Numbered from the stretch's first letter, positions 50,109-59,392 are shown. The stretch is DNA of 64,000 nt from Streptomyces platensis (GCF_008704855.1 NZ_CP023691.1:5704001-5768000); one strand, 5' to 3'. A program made the numbers and translations. The notes: a model not told the origin generated them from the sequence alone.

Positions 50109-51218
50109 TCACAGCCACCCGTTGCGCTTGAACCCGCGGTGGATGCCGACACAGATCGCGGCCGTCACCAGCAGCACCGCCGGGTAGCCGTACTCCCAGT
50201 GCGTCTCCGGCATGTAGTCGAAGTTCATGCCGTAGATCCCGGCGATCATCGTCGGTACGGCGAAGATCGCCGCCCATGCCGTGATCTTGCGCATGTCCTC
50301 GTTCTGCGCGACGGCGGCCTGCGCGAGATTGGCCTGAAGGATGGAGTTGAGCAGATCGTCGAAGGACAGCACCTGCTCGTTGACCCGCGCCAAGTGGTCG
50401 GCGACATCCCGGAAGTACTTCTGGATGTCGGAGTCCACCAGCCGCATCGGACGCTCACTCAGCAGCTGCATCGGCCGCAGCAGCGGCGACACCGCCCGCT
50501 TGAACTCCAGCACCTCACGCTTGAGTTGGTAGATCCGCCCGGCGTCGCCGCCCTTCGGGGAGCCCTTGCCGTTGGTGCCGGAGCTGAAGACATCGATCTC
50601 CACCTCGTCGATGTCGTCCTGCACCGCACCGGCCACCGCCATATAGCCGTCGACGACCTGGTCGGCGATGGCGTGCAGCACCGCGGAGGGCCCCTTGGCC
50701 AGCAACTCCGGGTCGTCCTGGAGCCGGTGCCGCAGCGCGCGCAGCGAGCCCTGGCCACCGTGCCGCACCGTCACGATGAAGTCCCGGCCGGTGAAGCACA
50801 TCACCTCACCGGTCTCCACGACCTCACTGGTCGCGGTCAGCTCGGTGTGCTCGACGTAGTGGACCGTCTTGAAGACGGTGAACAGGGTCTCGTCGTAACG
50901 CTCCAGCTTGGGCCGCTGGTGGGCGTGCACGGCGTCCTCGACGGCGAGCGGGTGCAGCCCGAACTCCTGGGCGATACCGGCGAATTCGGCCTCGGTCGGC
51001 TCATGCAGGCCGATCCAGGCGAAGCCGCCCTCGGTGCGCACACCGGCCATCGCCTCGGCCGGGGTGACGTGCTCGCTCACCCGGCGGCCCTCGCGGTAGA
51101 CACCGCAGTCGACGATGGCGCTGTTCACACAGGCCGGGGCGGACTCGTAGGGGTACGGACGGTCATCGCGACGCCGGGACGGACGGACGGCGGCGCGCAG
51201 GTCGCGGATCATCGACAT
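50109..51218 (-). CDS. corA: CorA family magnesium/cobalt transporter
   Basis: The 369-aa protein has the CorA plan: a cytoplasmic alpha/beta domain and long stalk helix (to ~residue 305), then two C-terminal membrane spans with the selectivity motif YGMN between them (IAGIYGMNFDYMPE). The last residues are basic (HRGFKRNGWL), as usual. I chose the ATG at 51218 because AAGGAG precedes it; the frame to 51365 is leader. It forms pentameric Mg2+/Co2+ channels in the membrane. Confidence 0.95.
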   Translation of the reverse strand: MSMIRDLRAAVRPSRRRDDRPYPYESAPACVNSAIVDCGVYREGRRVSEHVTPAEAMAGVRTEGGFAWIGLHEPTEAEFAGIAQEFGLHPLAVEDAVHAHQRPKLERYDETLFTVFKTVHYVEHTELTATSEVVETGEVMCFTGRDFIVTVRHGGQGSLRALRHRLQDDPELLAKGPSAVLHAIADQVVDGYMAVAGAVQDDIDEVEIDVFSSGTNGKGSPKGGDAGRIYQLKREVLEFKRAVSPLLRPMQLLSERPMRLVDSDIQKYFRDVADHLARVNEQVLSFDDLLNSILQANLAQAAVAQNEDMRKITAWAAIFAVPTMIAGIYGMNFDYMPETHWEYGYPAVLLVTAAICVGIHRGFKRNGWL

Positions 51219-51720
51219 GGCAGGCTCCTTCACGGGCCGGCCGTCAGCGCGGGCGCGGGGGGCAACGCTGCCCGGAACGTGGACGTACGAGGCGTCATCG
51301 GCTGTACGTCCGCAAAGCGGGCGGCGCTCCGTGCGGGGACACTGACGGCAGTTCGCAGAAAACACGGAACAAAGAGTCGAAGGCGCTCTTCCGGCATCTA
51401 CTTCCGGCGCAAAGGTGCTTCCCTGGTTTCACCGCTGAGCGGCGGGGTACGGAAGCTCTCGGATCAGGAGATTCGCTGCGCGAGGGAAATGACGGGAGAA
51501 CTATCGGTACTGCACGGTCGACTCGGATCCACCGCAGCCCCACCTCCTCCGGCCGGTCCCCGTTGGGGGACGACGTCATTCCCTGACCAGACGGCAAGGC
51601 TATCAGCCGCCTGAAGCGTTGCGGTGCCGCTTTGCCGGTTCCATACGAAGAACGGGCGCGCCGCACAGCAGCACATGGAGGGGTGACGGCCGAACGGGTG
51701 ACCGGCCGTATGCTCGCGCC
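51219..51720. other. 502-bp divergent intergenic region between corA and the SUFU-domain gene
   Basis: No supported gene. The corA leader is long, so regulation there is plausible, but I do not find the conserved blocks of the M-box (ykoK) magnesium riboswitch or the ydaO type. The stretch 51360-51500 is less GC-rich than its flanks and may hold the promoters. Confidence 0.5.
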
Positions 51721-52305
51721 ATGTCTGACGTTCTTGAGCTGGTCGAGGCCCGGTTGCGGACCACCCTGGGCGAGCCGGACGCGCGCGCCGCCGTCACTTT
51801 CCTCGGGACCGACCGTATCGAGGTCCTCCGCTTCGTGGACAGCGGGGTGGTCCGTTACGCCACGCTCGGGATGTCCGCGCAGCCCATGGCCGACCCCACG
51901 GCCGTAGTGGCCGATCCGCTCCGTGGTCCGCGCGCCGAACTCGTGCTGTCCGTACGGGGCGGCCTCGCCGACACCGACAAGGCGCTCCGGCCGCTCGCCG
52001 TGCTGGCCGCGTCCCCGCAGGTCGAGGGGGTGGTCGTGGCGCCCGGCGCCTCGCTGGACGTGGGTGAACCGCTGTGGCCGGGTGCGACGTTCACCTCGGT
52101 GCTGGTCGCGGCGCCCGGTGGTCTCGTCGAGGACCTCGAACTGGATGAGCCGCGGGAGCCGGTCCGTTTTCTGCCGCTGCTGCCGATGACGCCCAACGAG
52201 GCGGCCTGGAAGCGGGTGCACGGCGCCGAGGCCCTGGAGAAGCGCTGGCTGGAGCACGGCACGGATCTGCGCGATCCGCTGCGCACGGGCGTTCCGCTCG
52301 ACTGA
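51721..52305 (+). CDS. Suppressor-of-fused (SUFU) domain protein
   Basis: The 194-aa protein resembles the bacterial SUFU family: RYATLGMSAQPM, RAELVLSVRGG and FLPLLPMTPNEAAWKRVHG are typical segments. Bacterial members have no established function; some act as immunity proteins of contact toxins, but no toxin is adjacent here. The Shine-Dalgarno is weak. A perfect 18-bp terminator follows. Confidence 0.85.
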   Translation: MSDVLELVEARLRTTLGEPDARAAVTFLGTDRIEVLRFVDSGVVRYATLGMSAQPMADPTAVVADPLRGPRAELVLSVRGGLADTDKALRPLAVLAASPQVEGVVVAPGASLDVGEPLWPGATFTSVLVAAPGGLVEDLELDEPREPVRFLPLLPMTPNEAAWKRVHGAEALEKRWLEHGTDLRDPLRTGVPLD

Positions 52306-52327
52306 TCCGCGCGCCGCCGGTAGCGGT

Positions 52328-52368
52328 ACGCCCCGTCGGCTCTCCGGGAGGGAGAGCCGACGGGGCGT
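52328..52368. terminator. Bidirectional terminator between SUFU and MFS genes
   Basis: The 18-bp stem is perfect (starts ACGCCCCGTCGG, ends CCGACGGGGCGT) with a 5-nt loop, followed by CAGTTTGCTT. Confidence 0.9.
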
Positions 52369-52423
52369 CAGTTTGCTTGCGGGGCAGGGAGGCGCAGGGT
52401 GGGGCGGGGGGTCGCGGTGTGCC

Positions 52424-53683
52424 TCAGCGGGCGAAGGCGGTGACCCCGTCCTCCGCCGCGTGCCGCGGTGCCTGCTCGTCGGCCCCGAGGGTCAGCGCGC
52501 GGCGCCGGACGGCGACGATGCCGGCGCCGAGCACCGCGGCGACGGCCGCGACCACGAAGGGGAGATGGATATCGGTCCACTCCTCGATCTTGGGCGCGAG
52601 GAACGGCGCGGCCGCCGCCGCGAACCAGCGCACGAAGTTGTAGCCGGCGCTCGCCACCGGGCGCGGAGCGTCCGAGACGCCCAGCGCCAGTTCCGTGAAG
52701 ACGGTGTTGTTCAGGCCGATGAAGGCGCCGGCCAGGACGGTGCAGACGACCGCGGTGGTGTGGTCGCCGTAGCCCAGCACGACCAGATCGGCGGCGAGCA
52801 GCAGCAGCGAGGCGCACAGCACCTTCAGTGAGCCGAAGCGGTGCTGGAGCCGGGGCGCCACGATCACCGAGAACACCGCGAGCAGCACACCCCAGGCGAA
52901 GAAGACGCCGCCCGACGCGTAGGGGGACATGTTCAGCACGAACGGGGTGAAGGCCAGCACCGTGAAGAACGCGTAGTTGTAGAAGAAGGCGGCGGTGGCG
53001 GTGGCGGCCAGCCCGCCGTGGCCGAGCGCCTTGACCGGGGCGAGGAGCGAGGTCTTGGCGGCGGGCCTCGGCTGCTCCTTGAGGAAGACCGTGATGGCGA
53101 GGAAGCCGACGGCCATCAGAACGGCGGTCCCGAAGAACGGGTAGCGCCACTTCATGTCGCCGAGGACCGCGCCCAGCAGCGGGCCGCAGGCCATCCCGAG
53201 CCCCAGCGCGGACTCGTACAGCAGGATCGCCGCGCTGCTTCCGCCGGCCGCCGCGCCGACGATGACCGCCAGCGCCGTCGAGACGAACAGGGCGTTGCCC
53301 AGGCCCCAGCCCGCCCGGAAGCCGACCAGTTCGCCGACCGACCCCGACATTCCGGAGAGCGCCGCGAAGACCACCACCAGCGCCAGCCCGGCCAGCAGCG
53401 TCTTGCGGCCGCCGATACGGCTGGAGACGAAGCCGGTGACCAGCATCGCGACCGCGGTGATCAGGAAGTAGGAGGTGAAGAGGAGGGAGACCTGGCTGTT
53501 GGTGGCGTGCAGGCCCCGGGCGATCGAGGGGAGGATCGGGTCGACGAGGCCGATGCCCATGAAGGCAACGACCGAGGCGCCCGCCGTGGCCCAGACGGCC
53601 TTCGGCTGGCGGAGCAGGGAGGTGCCGCCCTCCTCGAACGGATCGTCCGAGCCGCCGTGGCCGCCGTTCTCCGTGCCGCTCAT
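52424..53683 (-). CDS. Major facilitator superfamily exporter
   Basis: The 419-aa protein has 12 predicted spans. The loop between spans 2 and 3 has GFVSSRIGGRKT, the MFS motif A, and the antiporter-type motif C region is present near span 5 (ALGLGMACGPLLGA). It is probably a drug exporter; the substrate is unknown. GGAAGGGG precedes the ATG at 53683. Its upstream region is AT-rich with an inverted repeat operator candidate, but no regulator gene lies beside it. Confidence 0.9.
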   Translation of the reverse strand: MSGTENGGHGGSDDPFEEGGTSLLRQPKAVWATAGASVVAFMGIGLVDPILPSIARGLHATNSQVSLLFTSYFLITAVAMLVTGFVSSRIGGRKTLLAGLALVVVFAALSGMSGSVGELVGFRAGWGLGNALFVSTALAVIVGAAAGGSSAAILLYESALGLGMACGPLLGAVLGDMKWRYPFFGTAVLMAVGFLAITVFLKEQPRPAAKTSLLAPVKALGHGGLAATATAAFFYNYAFFTVLAFTPFVLNMSPYASGGVFFAWGVLLAVFSVIVAPRLQHRFGSLKVLCASLLLLAADLVVLGYGDHTTAVVCTVLAGAFIGLNNTVFTELALGVSDAPRPVASAGYNFVRWFAAAAAPFLAPKIEEWTDIHLPFVVAAVAAVLGAGIVAVRRRALTLGADEQAPRHAAEDGVTAFAR

Positions 53684-53775
53684 GCTGCGGTTCCCCTTCC
53701 TGTTGCCGGTTGCGTATCCCTGGTCCGTGGCGGCCGGTGCGGCCGCCGAGATCGTTGACGTTTACATACAATAAG

Positions 53776-53788
53776 TTAGACGATCTAA
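53776..53788. promoter_or_regulatory. Operator candidate upstream of the MFS exporter
   Basis: TTAGA-CGA-TCTAA is an inverted repeat in the only strongly AT-rich stretch nearby. Its position, ~95 bp before the exporter start, suits a TetR/MarR-type repressor site overlapping the promoter. Confidence 0.5.
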
Positions 53789-53933
53789 AGAATGCAAGCT
53801 GCAACTAGTTGTTCGGCAGGGGTGAACGGACCTCGGGGCGCGGTCAAATGCGCGCCGGCGTAAGTGATTCGGGGCACACCGGTCGGGTGATCGTCCTTGA
53901 CGCGGCGGCGGGGCTGGAGGACCGTGGGTCCCT

Positions 53934-54572
53934 ATGAGGGGCGAACCCAGTTGCCCGAAGTGCGGAGGCCGGGTAAGGGCGCCCGGTCTCTTCTCCGACA
54001 CCTGGCAGTGCGCCCTGCACGGCACCGTGCATCCGCTCCAGCCGGTCGTCCCGCCGAGCGTCGAGGCGCTCGGCGTTGTCGTGCGCCGCGCCCAGGTGCC
54101 CGTATGGATGCCCTGGCCGCTGCCGGTGGGCTGGCTGTTCACCGGGGTGGCCTGCGCCGGTGACGACCGCAGCGGCGGCCGGGCGACCGCGGTGGCCTGC
54201 ACGGGCCCCGGCCCGCTCGGCGGCCCCGGCGAACTGCTGCTGATCGCCGAGGAACTGGGCGTCGGACTCGGCGCGCGCTACGCCGGTATCGAGGGCCCCG
54301 ACCCCGGCCCGCACCTCTGCGTCGACAAGCACCCGCACGGCAAGGTGCTCGCCGCCGGCCGCCCGACCCCGCTGTGGCACCTCGACGACGCACCCCCGGA
54401 CCGTGCGGTCTTCGCGGGCGAGGCGCGCGGGCTGTGGCTGTGGGCGATCGCCTGGCCCGAGGAGTCGGGGCTGATGATGTACGACGAGCTGGTGCTGACC
54501 GATCTGCGTGAGGCCGGCGCCGAGGTGGATCTGCTGCCGTGCGGGGCGCTCTCACCGCGGATCCTGGGCTGA
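53934..54572 (+). CDS. DUF6758-like protein with a zinc ribbon
   Basis: The 212-aa product has a zinc-ribbon start (SCPKCGGRVRAPGLFSDTWQ then CALHG) and a larger alpha/beta region containing VWMPWPLPVGWLFTGVACAG and WLWAIAWPEESG. The family is found next to the PHP phosphoesterase in Streptomyces and its role is unknown; the family name is from memory. The stop codon lies in a run of five GGCTGAC heptamers. Confidence 0.8.
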   Translation: MRGEPSCPKCGGRVRAPGLFSDTWQCALHGTVHPLQPVVPPSVEALGVVVRRAQVPVWMPWPLPVGWLFTGVACAGDDRSGGRATAVACTGPGPLGGPGELLLIAEELGVGLGARYAGIEGPDPGPHLCVDKHPHGKVLAAGRPTPLWHLDDAPPDRAVFAGEARGLWLWAIAWPEESGLMMYDELVLTDLREAGAEVDLLPCGALSPRILG

Positions 54573-54601
54573 CGGCTGACGGCTGACGGCTGACGGCTGA
54601 C
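54567..54601 (+). repeat. Heptamer tandem repeat, five copies of GGCTGAC
   Basis: Five perfect 7-bp units cover the stop of the preceding gene. Because 7 is not a multiple of 3, the units place TGA in all three frames. Confidence 0.9.
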
Positions 54602-54798
54602 GGTCGAAGAGTGACGGCTGACCGCAGGGCGCCCGGGCGGGGCCGCTGCGTCGTCCGGCGGGGGCCGGGCGCCATCGCCGGGGCCGGGGGCCGTCCGGCC
54701 GCCCGGTATCCTTCTGAGGTCCCCCTACGGTGTACCTGTCCCCGGTGTTCCCCGGGCCCCGTCCCCCGTCCGTCCCGCAGCAGTCTGGAGTCCGCGTC

Positions 54799-55653
54799 GT
54801 GCGTATCGATCTGCACACCCACTCCACGGCCTCCGACGGTACGGACACCCCCGCCGAGCTGGTGCGCAACGCCGCGGCGGGCGGGCTCGACGTCGTCGCG
54901 CTGACCGACCACGACACCGTCGGCGGCCACGCCGAGGCGCGGGCGGCGCTGCCCGCGGGGCTGACGCTGATCACCGGCGCCGAACTCTCCTGCCGGCTCG
55001 ACGGGGTGAGCCTCCACATGCTCGCCTACCTCTTCGACCCCGAGGAGCCCGAGCTCGCCCGCGAGCGGGAGCTGGTGCGGGACGACCGGGTGCCGCGGGC
55101 CCAGGGCATGGTCGCCAAGCTGCGGGACCTCGGAGTGCCCATCACCTGGGAGCAGGTCGCCCGGATCGCCGGGGACGGCGCCGTGGGACGGCCGCATATC
55201 GCCACCGCCCTCGTCGACCTGGGCGTGGTGCCCTCCGTCTCCGACGCGTTCTGCGCCGACTGGCTCGCCAACGACGGCCGGGCGTACGTGGAGAAGCACG
55301 AACTCGATCCGTTCGACGCGATCCGGCTGGTCAAGGCGGCGGGTGGAGTCACCGTCTTCGCGCATCCACTGGCCGTCAAGCGCGGCAGCTGTGTACCGGA
55401 GAGCGCGATCGCCGAACTGGCCGCGGCCGGTCTCGACGGCATCGAGGTCGACCACATGGACCATGACGCCCCGACCCGCGCGCGGCTGCGCGGGATGGCC
55501 GCCGACCTCGGCCTGCTGACCACCGGCTCCAGTGACTACCACGGGAGCCGTAAGACCTGTCGCCTCGGCGAATACACCACCGACCCCGAGATCTACGGCG
55601 AGATCGTGCGCCGCGCGACCGGCGCCTTCCCCGTTCCCGGCACCGGGGGCTGA
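54799..55653 (+). CDS. PHP-domain metal-dependent phosphoesterase
   Basis: The 284-aa enzyme has the four PHP motifs: DLHTHSTASDG, TDHDT, GAELSC and a C-terminal SDYHG, plus FAHPL. It resembles the YciV/RNase AM group that hydrolyses 3',5'-nucleoside bisphosphates or short RNAs. I chose the GTG at 54799 (VRIDLHTHS), preceded by GGAG; the frame continues upstream to 54730. It is the second gene of a probable unit with the zinc-ribbon protein. Confidence 0.92.
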   Translation: MRIDLHTHSTASDGTDTPAELVRNAAAGGLDVVALTDHDTVGGHAEARAALPAGLTLITGAELSCRLDGVSLHMLAYLFDPEEPELARERELVRDDRVPRAQGMVAKLRDLGVPITWEQVARIAGDGAVGRPHIATALVDLGVVPSVSDAFCADWLANDGRAYVEKHELDPFDAIRLVKAAGGVTVFAHPLAVKRGSCVPESAIAELAAAGLDGIEVDHMDHDAPTRARLRGMAADLGLLTTGSSDYHGSRKTCRLGEYTTDPEIYGEIVRRATGAFPVPGTGG

Positions 55654-55840
55654 CCCCGCCGCGGCCGCTGCCGCACCATGTGCCCCGGTCCGCCGGACCG
55701 TCCCCACACCGGGCCGTTCTCCGTCCGGGCGAGGCGCAGGCCCCTGCCTGCCCGCCGCCCCACCACCCCCTCCTTACGGGCCCGCGCCCACCGCGCCGGC
55801 CTGTGGTTGCTCCCGTACCACCTCTCGCAAGGCCATCACC

Positions 55841-56449
55841 GTGTTCGACGTCGCCGTCTTCAGTACTCTGTTCGTCACCCTGTTCGTGATCATGGATCCG
55901 CCGGGCATCACCCCGATCTTCCTGGCCCTGACCTCCGGCCGGCCGGCCAAGGTGCAGCGCCGGATGGCCTGGCAGGCCGCCGCCGTCGCCTTCTGCGTCA
56001 TCGCCCTCTTCGGCCTCTTCGGGCGGCAGATCCTGGGGCGGCTGCACATCTCCACGCCCGCGCTGATGATCGCGGGCGGGCTGCTGCTCCTGCTGGTCGC
56101 GCTGGATCTGCTGACCGGAAAGTCGGAGGAGCCGACCCAGACCAAGGACGTCAATGTGGCGCTGGTGCCGCTGGGGATGCCACTGCTGGCCGGGCCCGGG
56201 GCGATCGTGTCGGTGATCCTCGCGGTGCAGCACGCCCACGGGGTCGCCGCGCAGATCTCCGTCTGGGCGGCCATCGCGGCGATCCATGTGGTGCTGTATG
56301 TGGTGATGCGGTTCTCGCTGGTGATCATCCGCGTGATCAAGGACGGCGGAGTGGTCCTGGTCACGCGACTGGCGGGCATGATGCTCTCCGCGCTCGCCGT
56401 GCAGCAGATCATCAACGGCGTTCTCCAGGTGATCCAGGCGGCGGCCTGA
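55841..56449 (+). CDS. MarC family membrane protein
   Basis: The 202-aa protein has six predicted spans with the MarC core VIMDPPGITPIFLALT and the repeat-like second half GMPLLAGPGAIVSVIL. The family name comes from the multiple-antibiotic-resistance locus of E. coli, but no antibiotic role is established. The GTG at 55841 (VFDVAVFSTLFVTL) is the best start; the frame extends further upstream without conservation. A terminator follows. Confidence 0.9.
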   Translation: MFDVAVFSTLFVTLFVIMDPPGITPIFLALTSGRPAKVQRRMAWQAAAVAFCVIALFGLFGRQILGRLHISTPALMIAGGLLLLLVALDLLTGKSEEPTQTKDVNVALVPLGMPLLAGPGAIVSVILAVQHAHGVAAQISVWAAIAAIHVVLYVVMRFSLVIIRVIKDGGVVLVTRLAGMMLSALAVQQIINGVLQVIQAAA

Positions 56450-56477
56450 CGCCCCCGCACTGCCGCAGAACGCGCGG

Positions 56478-56508
56478 CGCCCCCGTACGGCCTGTGCGTA
56501 CGGGGGCG
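56478..56508. terminator. Terminator after marC-like gene
   Basis: The 12-bp perfect stem CGCCCCCGTACG / CGTACGGGGGCG is followed by TTCG. It also faces the convergent 50-aa gene. Confidence 0.8.
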
Positions 56509-56576
56509 TTCGTGCGGGTGCGGCCGATCGGCGGCCGGCTGCCGGCCCGGCGCGTTACCGGGCGGCGGAACGGGTG

Positions 56577-56729
56577 TTAACGGACGGCGGTGTCGGCCGG
56601 GCGGATATAGATGCGCTGGCCGGTTGAGGCGGCCTGCTGCACGATCCGGTTGACGGAGGCGGCGTCCACGACGGTGCTGTCCACGGCGGTGCCGTCGACA
56701 TCGTCCAGGCGCATGATCTCGAAGCGCAT
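56577..56729 (-). CDS. Small protein of 50 aa, unknown function
   Basis: The product begins MRFEIMRLDDVDG and ends YIRPADTAVR. GGGAGAAG lies 6 bp before the ATG, and the upstream region is AT-rich like a promoter. The peptide is acidic and soluble. Similar short proteins occur in other streptomycetes as far as I recall; function unknown. Confidence 0.7.
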   Translation of the reverse strand: MRFEIMRLDDVDGTAVDSTVVDAASVNRIVQQAASTGQRIYIRPADTAVR

Positions 56730-56932
56730 ACGGCTTCTCCCTTCGTCTGATCCTCCTGCGGAGAACTCCTTGGGTCGGCGCTGCCCGGCGTCGCTGCCGG
56801 GCGCTCCATACAGGGAGAACGCCCTGCCCAGTGCAATCATTCCCTACGCTAAAGAAAATTTTCGACGGTCTAAGTACGCCTGCCCGAGAACGGTTGTGCC
56901 CGCAGAGTGACCGCCCGGACAATGGGTCCGGT

Positions 56933-57856
56933 ATGAATGACGTCCAGCCCACGGGCCCCACCGACCTCACCGCGCTCGCCGCCGGGATCGAGCGCACCAA
57001 CGAGCTGCTCACCCGGGTACTCGCCGAGGTCGCCACCACCCCGTCCACCCACGCGGCCTTCGTGGACGCGGGCTATGTCTACGCCGCCGCGGGACGGCTG
57101 GTCGCCGGCACGGAGGACCGCAAGGCCTTCGATCTGGACGCGGAAGGGCTCATCGAGGCCTTCATCGACCGCGCCCGGATGATCTTCCCGGACAGCCGGC
57201 TGCTCCGCGTCTACTGGTACGACGGCGCCCGCCGCCGGATCCACACCCAGGAGCAGCAGCGGATCGCCGAGCTGCCCGATGTGAAGGTCCGGCTCGGCAA
57301 CCTCAACGCCAACAACCAGCAGAAGGGCGTCGACTCCCTGATCCGCTCGGACCTGGAGTCGCTGGCCCGGCACCGGGCGATCAGCGACGCGGTGCTGATC
57401 GGCGGCGACGAGGACCTGGTCTCCGCGGTCGAGGCGGCCCAGGGCTACGGCGCACGGGTGCACCTGTGGGGCATCGAGGCCTCCGGCGGCCGCAATCAGG
57501 CCGAGCCGCTGCTGTGGGAGGTCGACAGCACCCGCACCTTCGACCTGGAGTTCTGCAAGCCGTACGTCACCCGGCGGGCCGGCGTCGAATGCGACCAGAC
57601 GGTGGGCGAGGGGCCGGCGCCCAGCCGTGAGGACGTCCGCTTCGTCGGTGCGCAGGTCGCCGCCCAGTGGCTGTCGGAGCGCGGCCGTGAGTGGGTGGCC
57701 GGACTGCTCCCCGGTCACCCGTATCTGCCCGGCGCCGTCGACCAGGAACTCCTGACCGCCTCGGAGGCGCTGCTGCGGCACTCCCTGCGCGGCCACGCCG
57801 ATCTGCGCCGGGTCCTGCGCGACGGCTTCTGGGATCACGTGCAGGGGCAGTATTAG
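56933..57856 (+). CDS. NYN-domain protein (PIN-like nuclease fold)
   Basis: The 307-aa protein has an NYN domain with conserved acidic residues in AAFVDAGYVY, KGVDSLIRSDL and LIGGDEDLVSAV, the pattern of the metal-binding PIN-like nuclease centre. A C-terminal ~90-residue helical region follows. RNA processing or turnover is likely from the family. The ATG at 56933 lies ~200 bp from the divergent 50-aa gene, with an AT-rich promoter region at 56840-56880. Confidence 0.88.
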   Translation: MNDVQPTGPTDLTALAAGIERTNELLTRVLAEVATTPSTHAAFVDAGYVYAAAGRLVAGTEDRKAFDLDAEGLIEAFIDRARMIFPDSRLLRVYWYDGARRRIHTQEQQRIAELPDVKVRLGNLNANNQQKGVDSLIRSDLESLARHRAISDAVLIGGDEDLVSAVEAAQGYGARVHLWGIEASGGRNQAEPLLWEVDSTRTFDLEFCKPYVTRRAGVECDQTVGEGPAPSREDVRFVGAQVAAQWLSERGREWVAGLLPGHPYLPGAVDQELLTASEALLRHSLRGHADLRRVLRDGFWDHVQGQY

Positions 57857-57881
57857 CGGACGTTCCGGAGGCGCGTCCGCT
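57855..57881. terminator. Terminator overlapping the NYN gene stop
   Basis: AGCGGACG and CGTCCGCT form an 8-bp perfect stem that begins inside the TAG stop codon. Confidence 0.55.
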
Positions 57882-57908
57882 ACGGCGTCCGGCCGGAGAG
57901 GGCCGTGA

Positions 57909-58388
57909 TCAGGCCTGCGCGAGCAGCTCCGTGAGGCGGTCGAAGAAGCCCGACCAGCCCGCCTCCGCCTGGCGGTACTGCTCGGAGGTGAGATTGCCGC
58001 CGAGCTGCCGGAAGGCCATCTCCGTACGGTCCCCGAGGTCGGTCAGGGTGACCCGGACGATCTCGCCCTCGATGCCGTCCGGCGCGGTCGCGTCCTTGAG
58101 CGTGAACTCCAGCCGCTCCGGGGGCGTGACCTCACGGTAGACACCGGAGAACGGCAGCTCACCGCCGTCCGGGGTCTGCATCACCAGACTCCAGATGCCG
58201 CCGGGCCGGGGATCCATCGTCATCCGGTCGGCCGGCACCGCCAGCTCCCCGCCGAACCAGTACCCGAAGTGCTCCGGCCTGGTCCACGCCTCGAAGACCA
58301 GCTCACGGCGGGCATCGAAGGTCCGGGTGAGCGCGATGCCGTGCGGGCCGTCTTCGGCATCGGCCGATGACGCCGGATTCTCGGTCAT
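57909..58388 (-). CDS. SRPBCC/AHSA1-type START-fold protein
   Basis: The 159-aa protein has the AHSA1 signature: TRTFDARRELVFEAWTRPEH near the start, MDPRPGGIWSLVM, then a C-terminal helix GWSGFFDRLTELLA. The START-like fold binds hydrophobic ligands. It lies 137 bp downstream of the alpha/beta-hydrolase gene on the same strand. Confidence 0.9.
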   Translation of the reverse strand: MTENPASSADAEDGPHGIALTRTFDARRELVFEAWTRPEHFGYWFGGELAVPADRMTMDPRPGGIWSLVMQTPDGGELPFSGVYREVTPPERLEFTLKDATAPDGIEGEIVRVTLTDLGDRTEMAFRQLGGNLTSEQYRQAEAGWSGFFDRLTELLAQA

Positions 58389-58525
58389 GGGGGAGCCCTT
58401 CGTACGAAGCCGGTGCGGGCCGGGCGCCGGTGCCCGCCCGCCTTCCTCGATGCTCGCCGAACCGCCGGGCGCTGTCCTGGCGACACCGCCCGCTCGGCCC
58501 ACCCGGCCCGGCGGCGCCCCGGCCG

Positions 58526-59392
58526 TCAGCCCACCCCGCTCCAGAACCCCGCAAGCGCCTCGGCCGTCTTCTCCGGGCGCTCGGCGTTGGGGGAGTGCTC
58601 GGCGCCCTCGATGACGGTGCGCCGGGCGGACAGCCGGTCGGCCATCGCATCCATCCACGCCACCGGCCAGGCGTAGTCGACGGCGCCGGAGACGACATGG
58701 GTCGCCAGCCCCGTACGGGCCAGCTCCGCCACCCGGTCCGGCTCCTCCAGCATCTGCCGGCCGGTCGCGATCAGCTGCTCGGGCACGGTGTTCAGCCAAC
58801 GGCGGTGCAGGAACGCGCCGATCTCCGGCGGGGTCGCCGCGTCCGCCGCCTCCGGGGGATCCAGTTCGCGCATCGTCCGCCAGACGCTCTCCATGTCGAG
58901 CCGGCCGAGCGCGTCGATCAGCATCCGCACCCGGACCTGCTGGGACGCCTCGATGGCCGCGGGCCCGGAGCTGAGCACGGTCAGCGAACGGAACGGGGCC
59001 GCGTCCAGCAGCACCGCGGCCCGGGTGATCAGTCCGCCCAGCGAGTGCCCCAGCAGATGGACCGGCCCGCTGTCCGGCTCCCGCACGGCCCGCGCCTGCG
59101 CCAGCACATCGAGCGCCAACTCCCGTTGCGTGTACGCCTGTTCCTCGCGCGGCCCGGGGGACTCGTGCTGGCCGCGGCCGTCCACCGCGACCGCCCGGAA
59201 CCCGGCCGCGGCCAGCGGAGCGAGCAGGGCGAGGAAGTCTTCCTTGCTGCCGGTGAATCCGGGTACCAGCAGGGCGGTGCCGATCGGCGCGGCCTCGGGC
59301 CGGGCGTCCTGCACGGCGAAGGAGCCGCGGTCGGTGTCGAGTCGGTACGCACGGGCGCACGGGGGCAGTGTGAGGGAGGGCGGCCTGCTCAT
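58526..59392 (-). CDS. Alpha/beta-fold hydrolase
   Basis: The 288-aa enzyme has the nucleophile elbow GHSLGG, an oxyanion region LLVPGFTGSKED, acid candidate in VSGAVDYAWPV and His in IEGAEHSPNAE. No signal peptide. Substrate unknown. It starts 101 bp from the end of the helicase gene on the same strand and is separated from it by a strong terminator. Confidence 0.9.
   Translation of the reverse strand: MSRPPSLTLPPCARAYRLDTDRGSFAVQDARPEAAPIGTALLVPGFTGSKEDFLALLAPLAAAGFRAVAVDGRGQHESPGPREEQAYTQRELALDVLAQARAVREPDSGPVHLLGHSLGGLITRAAVLLDAAPFRSLTVLSSGPAAIEASQQVRVRMLIDALGRLDMESVWRTMRELDPPEAADAATPPEIGAFLHRRWLNTVPEQLIATGRQMLEEPDRVAELARTGLATHVVSGAVDYAWPVAWMDAMADRLSARRTVIEGAEHSPNAERPEKTAEALAGFWSGVG

Noticed and set aside
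51219..51720. A magnesium (M-box) or ydaO-type riboswitch upstream of corA
   Set aside because: I compared the minus-strand leader with the conserved blocks of both classes and found only short fragments in the wrong order. A covariance-model search (Rfam ykoK and ydaO-yuaA) would be decisive.
51721..52305. SUFU-domain protein as immunity protein of a polymorphic toxin system
   Set aside because: There is no toxin, WXG100 or secretion gene beside it; both flanks are core genes (corA and an exporter). The name stays at domain level.
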